DNA of 41,764 nucleotides, from positions 136-41,899 of the forward strand of contig JABDGZ010000013.1 in NCBI GenBank assembly GCA_013285735.1, given 5' to 3'. Below the pieces are notes generated by a model. It did not search any database, had not been told where the DNA came from, and saw only the letters and a program-made list of their open reading frames with translations. Made by a program: the position numbers and the translations under genes. The DNA comes from Candidatus Omnitrophota bacterium. GTDB taxonomy: Bacteria; Omnitrophota; Gorgyraeia; Zapsychrales; Fredricksoniimonadaceae. Positions 17,418-25,121 of the stretch are shown here, piece after piece (the first letter of the stretch is position 1; the number at the start of each line of letters is the position of its first letter).

Positions 17418-18125
17418 ATGTTAATCACCATCCATCAACCCCAGTATCTTCCCTGGCTTGGGTATTTTGACAAGGCCCAGCAAGCGGATGTTTTTATTTT
17501 GCTTGATGATGTTCAATTTAAGAAAAATGAATGGCAAAACCGTAATCGCATACGCACCGCACAGGGCTGGCAGTGGTTGACCGTTCCGGTGTATCATGAA
17601 TTTGGTACCAAGATCAATGACATTAAAATTGATAATAAAATACCTTGGTGCCGCCATCATCAAAAAGCGATAGAATTAAATTATTGCAAGGCGCCGTATT
17701 TCGAGCAATATTTTCCTTATTTTCAAAAAGCCTGGGACCAGGAATGGGAAAATCTGTCGGATATAAATATTTATTTTGTCCGTATGATCATTGAGCTTTT
17801 AGGTATCAAGACCAAGGTCGTTTTATCTTCAGAGTATGAAGCAGCGGAACATAAAACAATACGCCTGGTTGATCTGTGTAAATATTTTGATGCAACAACG
17901 TATCTTTCCGGAGAAGGAGGGATGGCGTATCTGGATGAAGAACATTTTAAGGCCCATGATATCAAGATACTTATTCAACAATACCAGCATCCGGTGTATC
18001 CTCAAAGGTGGATGCATAAAGGTGCGGAAGGGTTTATTTCTCATTTATCAGTTGTAGACCTTATTTTTAATTGCGGGCCTGAAAGTTTGGCTGTTTTGTC
18101 TAATTTGGAAGGGAAAAATAATTGA
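17418..18125 (+). CDS. WbqC-family protein
   Basis: About 235 aa. The ORF-track start (17397, TTG) adds MINYIWN; the ATG at 17418 (MLITIHQPQYLPWLGYFDK) is the normal family start. HQPQYLPWLGYF, DVFILLDDVQFKKNEWQNRNRI and WLTVPV are the hallmark WbqC-like motifs. The family is found in O-antigen and flagellar-glycan loci and is usually placed next to aminotransferases and N-acyl-modifying enzymes; its exact reaction is not settled. It overlaps the TTG-started epimerase gene by 4 nt. It heads a four-gene sugar-modification group. Confidence 0.92.
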   Translation: MLITIHQPQYLPWLGYFDKAQQADVFILLDDVQFKKNEWQNRNRIRTAQGWQWLTVPVYHEFGTKINDIKIDNKIPWCRHHQKAIELNYCKAPYFEQYFPYFQKAWDQEWENLSDINIYFVRMIIELLGIKTKVVLSSEYEAAEHKTIRLVDLCKYFDATTYLSGEGGMAYLDEEHFKAHDIKILIQQYQHPVYPQRWMHKGAEGFISHLSVVDLIFNCGPESLAVLSNLEGKNN

Positions 18126-19171
18126 AAATCATCATTACCGGCGGGGCTGGTATGATCGGCTCCCATTGCGCCGAACATTTTGCCAAGAAAAAGAATAAAG
18201 TCGTTGTCATCGATAATTTATTGCGTTCGACCATCTTTGGATCAAAAGATAAAAGTGTGGAATATAATTGGCAGTATTTAAGTACGCTTCCTAATATAAA
18301 GCTTCTTAAAAAAGATGTCCGTGACCGCAGTGAAATGATGCGTGTTTTCGCCCGGGAAAAGCCGGACGTGGTCATTCATACAGCTGGGCAGCCGGGTGTT
18401 AAATATTCTTTGGAAAATCCTTTTATAGATTATGAGATCAATGCTTCAGGTACCATTAATGTCCTGGAAGCTTTACGTAAAGCTAATAAAAAAGGCATGT
18501 TTATTTATACCTCAACCAACAAGGTTTATGGGAATAATGTTAATGCGGTTCCTCTTAAATCTCAAGCTAAACGCTATGCGTTTAAATCCATCAAAGGTAT
18601 TAATGAACATTTTAGCATCGATCTAACGGGGCACACTCCCTACGGTGTTTCTAAATTGACCGGGGATTTATATACCCAGGATTATGCCCAAATTTTTGGC
18701 ATTAAAAGTGCTATTTTCCGTATGAGTTGTATTTACGGGACCCGGCAATTTGGTTTTGAGGACCAGGGGTGGCTGGCCTGGTTTGTCATACGTTTCTTTT
18801 TGGGAAAACCGGTCACCATTTATGGTGATGGGAAACAGGTGCGTGATATTTTGTGGGTCGGAGATTTGATCAAAGCCTTTGAGGCGTTTTTATCCCGTGA
18901 TTTTCGTTATAAAGGTGAAGTTTTTAATGTGGGTGGAGGACAGGAGAATACTATTTCTTTATTGGAATTGATTGATTTTTTAGAAAAATTGATGGGTCGT
19001 CGGGTCGCGGTTAAGTACGGCCCCTGGCGTAAATTTGATCAAAAAGTGTATGTTTCAGATATAAGCAAGGCAGAGAAATTATTGAAATGGAAACCTCAGG
19101 TTTCCCCTCATGAAGGTTTGGGAAGAATCTATGAATGGGTTTCACAAAATGAACATTTGTTTAAAAAATGA
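18122..19171 (+). CDS. Extended SDR NAD(P)-dependent epimerase/dehydratase, CDP-paratose 2-epimerase-like
   Basis: A 349-aa extended short-chain dehydrogenase. The start is TTG overlapping the WbqC stop (TTGA). The dinucleotide-binding loop is GGAGMIGSH (residues 7-15), the active-site Ser/Thr lies in YTSTNKVYG, and the catalytic Tyr-Lys pair in YGVSK. YGTRQFGFEDQGWLAWFV followed by GDGKQVRDILWVGDL closely resembles CDP-paratose (tyvelose) 2-epimerases. Related SDRs act on many nucleotide sugars, so the substrate is inferred. Position beside PIG-L and DegT genes points to synthesis of a modified nucleotide sugar. Confidence 0.88.
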   Translation: MKIIITGGAGMIGSHCAEHFAKKKNKVVVIDNLLRSTIFGSKDKSVEYNWQYLSTLPNIKLLKKDVRDRSEMMRVFAREKPDVVIHTAGQPGVKYSLENPFIDYEINASGTINVLEALRKANKKGMFIYTSTNKVYGNNVNAVPLKSQAKRYAFKSIKGINEHFSIDLTGHTPYGVSKLTGDLYTQDYAQIFGIKSAIFRMSCIYGTRQFGFEDQGWLAWFVIRFFLGKPVTIYGDGKQVRDILWVGDLIKAFEAFLSRDFRYKGEVFNVGGGQENTISLLELIDFLEKLMGRRVAVKYGPWRKFDQKVYVSDISKAEKLLKWKPQVSPHEGLGRIYEWVSQNEHLFKK

Positions 19172-19189
19172 CCTTGCTTGGAGAGAAAA

Positions 19190-19813
19190 ATGACAAAAAA
19201 TATTTTAGCCTTTGGTGCCCATCCCGATGATATTGAGTTAGGCTGTGCCGGTGCGTTAAGCAAACATGTTAAGGCTGGTCAAAATGTGTATTTATGCGTG
19301 CTCAGTGAAGGTCAGGAAGCGGGTGATCCGATTTTACGAAAAAAAGAACAGCAAGAAGCATGCCGCCGTCTGGGGGCCCGTGAATTAATTTGGGGCGGAT
19401 GGTCTGATACGAAATTTGAAGTCAGCAAGCAATCTATTGATTTTGTAGAAGCTGTCGTCGCCAAAGTCAAACCTTATGAAATATATGTCAATTATACCAA
19501 CGATTCCCATCAGGATCACCGGTCATTGGCCCAATGCGTCATTTCTGCCACCCGTTATAATAAACGTGTATTATTTTATGAAGACTATACGTCTTATAAT
19601 TTTCAGCCTGATATTTTTGTGGATATCGAAGATGTTCTCGATCAAAAAATACATATTATCAGTGCCTTTGAATCCCAGGTGGGACGCAATTTTCCTTCCG
19701 GACAAACGATGCTTGATGGTGTTAAATCCATGGCCCAATTCCGGGGTTTTCAGGCAAAGGTCAAATATGCGGAAGGATTTAAAGCTGTGCGTTATTTAAA
19801 ACTGGATTTCTGA
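19190..19813 (+). CDS. PIG-L/LmbE-family N-deacetylase
   Basis: About 207 aa. The ATG at 19190 is chosen because GGAGAG lies just upstream; the ORF-track TTG at 19178 has no such support. AFGAHPDDIELGCAGAL carries the zinc-binding HPDD motif (residues about 9-12), and NDSHQDHRSL supplies the second HxxH element. The family removes acetyl groups from N-acetylglucosaminyl compounds (GlcNAc-PI, BshB and MshB substrates). Beside an aminotransferase and an epimerase it probably frees an amine on an activated sugar or lipid-linked sugar. The stop overlaps the next ATG (TGATG). Confidence 0.9.
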   Translation: MTKNILAFGAHPDDIELGCAGALSKHVKAGQNVYLCVLSEGQEAGDPILRKKEQQEACRRLGARELIWGGWSDTKFEVSKQSIDFVEAVVAKVKPYEIYVNYTNDSHQDHRSLAQCVISATRYNKRVLFYEDYTSYNFQPDIFVDIEDVLDQKIHIISAFESQVGRNFPSGQTMLDGVKSMAQFRGFQAKVKYAEGFKAVRYLKLDF

Positions 19814-20847
19814 TGAATTTTATCCCTCATTCAAAACCAACGCTTCATACGAAAGACATTGCAGCTGTCAGCGCTGTCCTTAAAAGCGGAGCATTGGTTC
19901 AAGGTAAAAAAGTCTTGGAATTTGAAGACAAGGTAAGCTCTTATTTAGGTGTGAAGGCAGGGGTGGCGGTCAATTCCGGTACAAGCGCCTTGCATTTAGC
20001 GTTATTGGCGTTGAATATTGGTCCTGGAGACCAGGTGATTGTACCATCCTTTGTTTGTACAGCACTTTTAAACGCGGTTTCTTACACGGGCGCCAGTGTG
20101 CGGATTGTTGATGTGAATGAGGATGATTTTAATATTTCATCGACGCAGGTAAAGAAGAATTTAAATAAGAAGGTCAAAGCCATCATTGTCCCGCATATGT
20201 TTGGCTGTCCTGCAGACTTAAAAGAGTTATCAATTTTTGGTGTACCCATTATTGAAGATTGCGCGCAAAGCATTGGCGCTGATTATGGGGGGCGTCAGGC
20301 AGGATCATTTGGCGTATTATCCATTTGTTCGTTTTATGCGACAAAGGTGATGACGACCGGAGAAGGCGGGATGGTGCTTTCTAATCAAACAAAATTGTTG
20401 GACCGCATCCGTGATTTTCGTCAATACGATCATGCGTCAAATTTTCAAAACAGATATAATTATAAAATGACGGATTTTCAAGCAGCGTTAGGAATATCTC
20501 AATGGCAAGAGCTTCCGCAATTCATTAAGCGGCGCAGGCAAATAGCACAAATATATGACCGTGCTTTTGCTGATGGCGATTTCATCATCCCGTCTAAAGA
20601 TAACAGCAGAGCGCCTATTTATTACCGCTATGTGATCAAAATCAAAAAAAGAGCAAAAGTTTTTATAGAACAATTAAAGAAAAAGGGGGTTGGAGCATCC
20701 CAACCTGTCTTTAAACCCTTGCATCACTATGTTAAGGGATTTCAATGCCCGGTTGCTGACCAGCTGATGGACCAAGGTGTCTCTATTCCTATTTATCCTG
20801 ATTTATCCGCTCATCAAATACGTCAAATCTGTAGTGCGTGCATGTGA
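19813..20847 (+). CDS. DegT/DnrJ/EryC1/StrS-family PLP aminotransferase
   Basis: A 344-aa sugar aminotransferase. NSGTSALHLALLAL binds the PLP phosphate, EDCAQSIGADYGGRQAGSFG holds the cofactor-facing Asp/Gln, and SFYATKVMTTGEGGMV contains the Schiff-base lysine. The family converts keto-sugar nucleotides to amino sugars (ArnB, PseC, DesI types). It closes the coupled WbqC-epimerase-PIG-L-DegT group. After its stop there is a 96-nt gap without an obvious terminator, then an apparent new transcription unit. Exact sugar unknown. Confidence 0.93.
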   Translation: MNFIPHSKPTLHTKDIAAVSAVLKSGALVQGKKVLEFEDKVSSYLGVKAGVAVNSGTSALHLALLALNIGPGDQVIVPSFVCTALLNAVSYTGASVRIVDVNEDDFNISSTQVKKNLNKKVKAIIVPHMFGCPADLKELSIFGVPIIEDCAQSIGADYGGRQAGSFGVLSICSFYATKVMTTGEGGMVLSNQTKLLDRIRDFRQYDHASNFQNRYNYKMTDFQAALGISQWQELPQFIKRRRQIAQIYDRAFADGDFIIPSKDNSRAPIYYRYVIKIKKRAKVFIEQLKKKGVGASQPVFKPLHHYVKGFQCPVADQLMDQGVSIPIYPDLSAHQIRQICSACM

Positions 20848-20872
20848 TCTCGACTCATGCTGGCCCATGTCA

Positions 20873-20902
20873 TTGGACATCCTTGGGGAAATCTGTTATA
20901 AA
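20873..20902 (+). promoter_or_regulatory. Candidate sigma-70-type promoter before the small ORF and tRNA-Arg
   Basis: TTGGAC and TATAAA separated by 18 nt, about 40 nt before the ATG at 20944, which itself has a strong GGGGGG-type Shine-Dalgarno stretch. It may drive both the small gene and the tRNA gene that follows 5 nt after its stop codon. Confidence 0.45.
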
Positions 20903-20943
20903 TTAGAGCTATACAAGAAGGTTTATTTTAATGGGGGGTAAAG

Positions 20944-21201
20944 ATGATAGAAAATGATACGTTAGTTAAACATAAAATATTAGGCTATGAAGGCCTTATT
21001 GATGGGGTGACAAAGTTGAAAATGTTATACACCGGTGAAAGAGCGGTTGATTTTCAATACCGGATAAAAGTTTTAGGTCTAGATAAACGTTATGTTGCTC
21101 CTGAAGAAGATTTGGAAATCGGTAACAAAGATAAAGAAAAAGAAATGCAAAGCATGTTTAGAAAACTCAGGCTAAAGGCAAGGAAGAAGGTCGTAAAGTA
21201 A
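20944..21201 (+). CDS. Small hypothetical protein
   Basis: 85 aa, starting MIENDTLVKHKILGYEGLIDG. The start is supported by a G-rich ribosome binding site (ATGGGGGG) about 7 nt upstream. The protein is charged, with no signal peptide or membrane span. The C-terminus is strongly basic (RKLRLKARKKVVK), which could bind nucleic acid. I do not recognise the family. It stands alone between the glycan locus and tRNA-Arg, with its own candidate promoter, and is only 5 nt from the tRNA. Coding potential looks good because of the start context and the clean composition. Confidence 0.65.
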   Translation: MIENDTLVKHKILGYEGLIDGVTKLKMLYTGERAVDFQYRIKVLGLDKRYVAPEEDLEIGNKDKEKEMQSMFRKLRLKARKKVVK

Positions 21202-21206
21202 ATTCT

Positions 21207-21280
21207 GCGCCTGTAGCTCAACTGGACAGAGCATCAGTCTTCGGAACTGAGGGTTGGGGGTTCGAGTCCACCCAGGCGCG
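21207..21280 (+). tRNA. tRNA-Arg (anticodon TCG)
   Basis: A 74-nt cloverleaf. The acceptor GCGCCTG pairs perfectly with CAGGCGC, the discriminator is G, and CCA is not encoded. The D-arm is GCTC..GAGC with GGA in the loop, typical of tRNA-Arg. The anticodon stem TCAGT/ACTGA encloses CTTCGGA, giving anticodon TCG (codon CGA and wobble partners). The T-loop is TTCGAGT with one mismatched pair (G-A) in the T-stem. No integrase gene or repeated 3' end was seen, although the next genes look accessory. Confidence 0.93.
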
Positions 21281-21368
21281 TTGGGTATTCAAGGAAACCA
21301 TAGGATTGGAGTTAAGTAGTGTGTAAATTCTTCTTGTATTTTTAGAAAATAGATGGAGAATAAATATT

Positions 21369-21572
21369 ATGAATCACAATAAAAAACAATCCAAAGCTGA
21401 CCTTATCGAGCCATATGCTGGTGAGTGGGTGGCCCTCACATCAAACCAGACAGCGATTCTCGCCCATTCCAGAAATTTGAAAACGGCTTTAAAACAAGCT
21501 CATCAAAAGGGTGAACAATTTCCCCACATGGTTAAAGCTTCCAATGAATTGACAGCCTCAGTCATCTATTGA
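21369..21572 (+). CDS. DUF5678-type small protein
   Basis: 67 aa. The core YAGEWVALTSNQTAILAHSRNLKTALKQAHQKG matches the DUF5678 pattern (Y.G.WVAL, then an 'ILA' strand and a helix). The function is not known. The domain is frequently encoded just before a small retropepsin-like aspartyl protease, and exactly that is seen here: the stop overlaps the TTG start of the next gene (TTGA). A GGAG sequence lies 10 nt upstream of the ATG. No signal peptide. Confidence 0.75.
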   Translation: MNHNKKQSKADLIEPYAGEWVALTSNQTAILAHSRNLKTALKQAHQKGEQFPHMVKASNELTASVIY

Positions 21573-22005
21573 ACCCTACGTTTACTATCCCCTATAAAAA
21601 GATTCACATTCCCTCACGGGGAGATTTTCCAGCACAAATTAAATATTCTCCCATCGTTGCCACCGTTTTAGAGAGCAAGACAAACCGGCTTGATTTTTCT
21701 TTTGATTCCATTATTGATTCGGGGGCTGATTATTGTGTATTTCCATCACAGTTGGGAGAATTGATTGGGCTTAATGTTGAGCTGGGTAAGAGATTGCCAA
21801 ATATTTTCATCATATCAAGGTTGCTTTGATTATTGGAAAAGAGGCATGGGAGTTCCCTTGTTTCGCTGGCTTTTCAAGAAAGATGAATCACAAGGGAGTG
21901 GGATTGCTTGGCCGACAAGGATTCTTTAATTTGTTTAAAAGAATCGAATTTTTAGAAAATAAGCGGAAGTTAATATTGACAGCAGAAGCCGCTTCGTTGT
22001 TTTAA
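21569..22005 (+). pseudogene. Retropepsin-like aspartyl protease, frameshifted
   Basis: The first part (21569-21829, TTG start) contains SFDSIIDSGADYCVFPSQLGELIGL; DSGAD is the catalytic aspartate motif of single-domain aspartyl proteases. The frame then breaks. From about 21798 the family's C-terminal half continues in another frame: YFHHIKVALIIGKEAWEFP, then GVGLLGRQGFFNLFKRIEF, ending in a TAA at 22003-22005. The flap segment expected between the halves is missing, so a small internal deletion that also shifted the frame is the simplest explanation. As written the gene cannot make a functional enzyme. A sequencing or assembly error is an alternative, but the missing residues argue against a simple indel. 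Confidence 0.75.
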
Positions 22006-22044
22006 TATCAGCATAAAAATAATAATAACAACAAAAAATGAAAG

Positions 22045-22075
22045 GAGTAAGACTTATAAGAAGTAGTCTTTACTC
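22045..22075 (+). other. Small hairpin upstream of the HNH-like gene
   Basis: GAGTAAGACT pairs with AGTCTTTACTC (one bulged T) around a 10-nt loop in an AT-rich 118-nt gap. It has no T-run, so terminator function for the upstream pseudogene is doubtful. It could be a leader structure for the gene at 22124, which lacks a clear Shine-Dalgarno. Confidence 0.4.
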
Positions 22076-22123
22076 TTATGGAACAGAGCAAAAATTCTAA
22101 AAACCTAGTTAATTTTTATAACT

Positions 22124-23029
22124 ATGTCTAAAGTTTTTAAAAAGCGTGGCAAGAGATGCTGTATCTGCGGTAAGCCGGTTTTTTCCATCCATTCCATGTA
22201 TTGCCACACACACGCACGCTTGGCCTATCGCATGAAAGAAAGACGGTTTCCACCCGAGGCTGTTGAGGGGGTTTGGAATTATTTGCGTGCCAATGGTGAT
22301 AGGTGTTTTTACACCAAATTGCCACTTGAGATGGAGGACATCAGATCCCCTTGGTTTTGTGTTTTTGACCATTTGATACCCCTTGATCCCCGCAAGATCG
22401 TGTTGACCTGTGCCTTGATCAACGAGATGAAATCAGCCCTTTCCGTCAAGGAATTTTGGTATTATGTCCAACAGTTGGCTGATTATATAGATAACGGCAA
22501 GAAGATAAAAAAGATAAAGCTGGCCTATTGGCGGCAAAGCGTGTTGAGTGAGAAAAGGGGACACGTACCTGCCGCGTTCGATGTCATGAGGGGAAGGGGC
22601 AAAAAATGTTGCCTTTGCGGGCGTCCGGTCTTTAATGTCCGATCCAAGTACTGCCTGCGGTGTTCACACTTCGTTCATCGCCTGGAGATGCAAGGGTTTG
22701 ATAAAAGAGTCGTTGAGGATATTTTAGACCATGTGCGCACCCATGGCTTTACGTGTTTTTATACCGGCATGCCTTTGGATATGGCCAATGACCGAAGCCC
22801 ATGGTATGGCGTTTTTGATTATTTGACGCCCGGTGATCCCTCCAAGGTTGTGCTGACTTCCGCCTTATTTAATGAGATGAAATCAGACCTTTCCATCAAG
22901 GAATTCTGGTATTACATCAGGCAATTGGCCAATTATAAAAGGAATCATACAAGAATCAGGAAGAAAAAATTGGTTTACTGGTATAGGCTGACACCCCAAG
23001 AGCTGCGTGTAAAAAGTCTTCGGGACTAG
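22124..23029 (+). CDS. Tandem-duplicated zinc-ribbon/HNH endonuclease-like protein
   Basis: 301 aa built of two homologous halves (about residues 6-132 and 153-282). Each half has CC(I/L)CG(K/R)PVF followed by YCHTH or YCLRC, a likely zinc site. Each then has CFYT..PL, SPW..VFD(H/Y)L, VVLT/IVLT.AL.NEMKS and KEFWYY. The C..DH..P..N layout resembles HNH nucleases. The first half keeps DHLIP; the second has DYLTP, losing the catalytic-type His. The protein is very basic, consistent with DNA binding. It could be a homing or defence nuclease or a degenerate selfish gene. It sits in the accessory patch after the tRNA. HNH assignment is by motif reading. Confidence 0.6.
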   Translation: MSKVFKKRGKRCCICGKPVFSIHSMYCHTHARLAYRMKERRFPPEAVEGVWNYLRANGDRCFYTKLPLEMEDIRSPWFCVFDHLIPLDPRKIVLTCALINEMKSALSVKEFWYYVQQLADYIDNGKKIKKIKLAYWRQSVLSEKRGHVPAAFDVMRGRGKKCCLCGRPVFNVRSKYCLRCSHFVHRLEMQGFDKRVVEDILDHVRTHGFTCFYTGMPLDMANDRSPWYGVFDYLTPGDPSKVVLTSALFNEMKSDLSIKEFWYYIRQLANYKRNHTRIRKKKLVYWYRLTPQELRVKSLRD

Positions 23030-23111
23030 GTGTTGGGGTTTTAGGAAGGCCAAATGAGGAGTTTTTTTAAAGAGAAATATTATTTTAACTGTAAAATATG
23101 ATAAACTTAAA

Positions 23112-23426
23112 ATGATGAAAATTTATCGTGATTACCGGGGGCAAAGCATACGTTTAACAGAGGAGCGGCGGAAACATATACTTGAGCATCCTGAAATGAA
23201 AGGACTGATGCCTCGTATTCAAGAAACTTTGTCTGAACCACAGCGGGTCATTCAATCGTTGAGCGATAAGGAAGCCAATCTATATTATAAATTTTATGTC
23301 GGTACAAAAGTGGGGGATAAATATTTGTGTGTTGTGGTAAAGATGATTAAGAAAGATGCGTTTATTCTTACGGCTTATTTAACGGATGCGATTAAAAAAG
23401 GGGAAATTATATGGCTAAGAAAATAA
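23112..23426 (+). CDS. Small toxin-like protein (PBECR/RelE-barnase-fold-like)
   Basis: 104 aa; ATG at 23112 or, more likely, the second ATG at 23115. IRLTEERRKHILEHPEM, then YYKFYVGTKVGDKYLCVVVKMI and FILTAYLTDAIKKGEIIW follow the pattern of phage-type PBECR (barnase-EndoU-colicin-RelE) nuclease-like domains. Those proteins carry an N-terminal R..HI element and a C-terminal T..Y element. It overlaps the next gene, a DUF2283 protein, by 16 nt, the gene order of many toxin-antitoxin pairs. Toxin activity is an inference from fold resemblance and context. Confidence 0.6.
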   Translation: MMKIYRDYRGQSIRLTEERRKHILEHPEMKGLMPRIQETLSEPQRVIQSLSDKEANLYYKFYVGTKVGDKYLCVVVKMIKKDAFILTAYLTDAIKKGEIIWLRK

Positions 23427-23614
23427 TCAAACTTTGGTATGATAAAGAAGGCGATTACCTTGAAGTTGCTTTTGAGAAGAAGGTAGGATTTTTCCGTCAG
23501 ACCAAAAATGATGCGGTCATGGAAAAAGTTGACAAAAAAGGAAATATTCTTGGCTTTTCTGTCTTACATGTCAGCAAACTTGCCCAAAAACCATTACAAG
23601 TGTCATTAGCTTAG
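23411..23614 (+). CDS. DUF2283 protein, possible antitoxin
   Basis: 67 aa. LWYDKEGDYLEVAFEKK is the DUF2283 signature (YD.EGD.L.(I/V).F), followed by the family's short beta-sheet and GNILGFSVLHVS. DUF2283 proteins are very common as small partners of toxin-like genes. The gene overlaps the upstream toxin-like ORF by 16 nt, and its TAG is followed with zero spacing by the gcvT ATG, so it is linked to housekeeping transcription. Antitoxin role inferred. Confidence 0.75.
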   Translation: MAKKIIKLWYDKEGDYLEVAFEKKVGFFRQTKNDAVMEKVDKKGNILGFSVLHVSKLAQKPLQVSLA

Positions 23615-24706
23615 ATGTCAGTACAGGTTCCTCTACATAACACTCCTTTAGCAGATGAGCATGTGGCTTTGGGTGCCAAAATGGTGGGCTTTGGCGGCTG
23701 GAACATGCCTTTGCAATATGAAAGTATCCTCGCTGAGTGGGATCATAACCGCAAAACTGTTTCCATTTTTGACTGTTCCCATATGGGTGAATTTTTAATT
23801 AAAGGTGATGCCAAGGCTTGCGGTTTGGACTCCATTGTGACGCAGACGATCGTGGACATGCCTGTGAATACTTGCCGTTATGGGGCGATGCTCAATGGTC
23901 AAGGCGGCATTATTGATGATCTGATTGTTTACCGTAAAGCGCCTGAAGATTGGATGATTGTAGTCAATGCGGCTAATATAGAGAAGAATGCGCAGCATTT
24001 TCGTGACTCTCTCAATGCCAATGCCCAGTTTGAAGATGCTTCTTTTAAAATAGCCAAGCTGGATCTGCAAGGTCCCCAATCACGTGATGTATTAAAAGTT
24101 TTAGCACCGGGCATAGAAAAATTATCTTATTATACTTTTGATCAATTTCAGATAAATGATATCCCTTGTTTGATCAGCCGTACCGGCTACACCGGCGAGT
24201 TAGGCTTCGAAATTTATTGCCCTTGGGAAAAGTGTAAAGAAATCTGGAAATCTTTTTTGGCCCATGCTACAGTAAAACCCACAGGCTTAGGGGTGCGTGA
24301 TGTCTTGCGGGTGGAGATGTGCTACAGCCTTTATGGCCACGAACTCGATGAAAGCATTTCTCCGCTGGAGGCAGGACTGGATAAATTTATCGACGGAAAA
24401 AAAGATTTTATCGGGCGCCAGGCAGCTTTGGCGCGGCCTCCAGAACGCAGCATCGGTTATTTTATCAGTGCCTCGCGTAAAAGCCCCAGGGCTGGAAACA
24501 AGATTTTTGATTCAGGGGAAAAAGAAATGGGAGTCGTTACAAGCGGCACTTTTTCACCAGCGTTACAGGTTGGTATTGGCATAGGATTCATGAGTCGTAC
24601 CAGCAAGGACGCTGGTACTGGTATTTTTTTCGGTGATGAAAAAAGTAAATCTGCGGCCACCGTTGCCAAAAGGCCTTTTTATAAAAACGGATCTTTAAAA
24701 TCATAA
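23615..24706 (+). CDS. gcvT: Aminomethyltransferase (glycine cleavage system T protein)
   Basis: A 363-aa T protein. It takes the aminomethyl group from lipoyl-GcvH and transfers it to tetrahydrofolate, releasing ammonia. Recognisable parts are TPLADEHVALGAKMVGFGGWNMPLQY, HMGEFLIKG, GGIIDDLIVYR, LISRTGYTGELGFEIYCP (folate-binding face) and GLGVRDVLRVEMCYSLYGHELDE. The C-terminal barrel has GVVTSGTFSPALQVGIGIGFM. Length is normal for the family. The ATG immediately follows the stop of the DUF2283 gene. gcvH follows after 28 nt, forming the glycine cleavage operon. Confidence 0.97.
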   Translation: MSVQVPLHNTPLADEHVALGAKMVGFGGWNMPLQYESILAEWDHNRKTVSIFDCSHMGEFLIKGDAKACGLDSIVTQTIVDMPVNTCRYGAMLNGQGGIIDDLIVYRKAPEDWMIVVNAANIEKNAQHFRDSLNANAQFEDASFKIAKLDLQGPQSRDVLKVLAPGIEKLSYYTFDQFQINDIPCLISRTGYTGELGFEIYCPWEKCKEIWKSFLAHATVKPTGLGVRDVLRVEMCYSLYGHELDESISPLEAGLDKFIDGKKDFIGRQAALARPPERSIGYFISASRKSPRAGNKIFDSGEKEMGVVTSGTFSPALQVGIGIGFMSRTSKDAGTGIFFGDEKSKSAATVAKRPFYKNGSLKS

Positions 24707-24734
24707 TTTTTAGTTTTGAACACAGGAGATGGTT

Positions 24735-25121
24735 ATGGAAATCGAAGAAAATTTTCTTTACACCAAAGAGCATGAATGGGTTTCTATTGAAGATAATATA
24801 GCGACGATGGGCATTTCTGATTATGCCCAGGAAGCGCTGGGGGATGTGACCTATGTCGAGCTGCCCGAAGAAGAATCTGACGTAGAACAGTTTGAACAGT
24901 TTGTTTCCGTCGAGTCAGTCAAGGCTGCCAGCGATATATTCGCCCCGATGGCTGGTAAGGTCATCGAGGTCAATCGAAAGCTCGAGGACACTCCAGGCTT
25001 GATCAATAAGGATTGTTACGGTAAAGGCTGGATCGCCAAGATCGACGTGCGTGATATGGATGAAAGTACTAATCTGATGAGCGCGGAAGAATATCGGAAC
25101 TATTTGGAATCCTTGCATTGA
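24735..25121 (+). CDS. gcvH: Glycine cleavage system H protein
   Basis: 128-aa lipoyl carrier. The ATG at 24735 is preferred over 24729 because AGGAG lies 6 nt before it. YTKEHEWVSIEDNIATMGISDYAQEALGDVTYVELPE is the family N-terminus, and the lipoylated lysine is in SVESVKAASDI (Lys63). GLINKDCYGKGWIAKI follows. It shuttles the aminomethyl intermediate between P, T and L proteins and depends on the lipoate ligase encoded downstream. Its stop overlaps the TTG start of gcvPA (TTGA). Confidence 0.97.
   Translation: MEIEENFLYTKEHEWVSIEDNIATMGISDYAQEALGDVTYVELPEEESDVEQFEQFVSVESVKAASDIFAPMAGKVIEVNRKLEDTPGLINKDCYGKGWIAKIDVRDMDESTNLMSAEEYRNYLESLH

Noticed and set aside
21207-21280. tRNA-Arg as an integration (att) site for a genomic island
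   Set aside because: No integrase gene and no repeated copy of the tRNA 3' end were found downstream, although the following genes look accessory.
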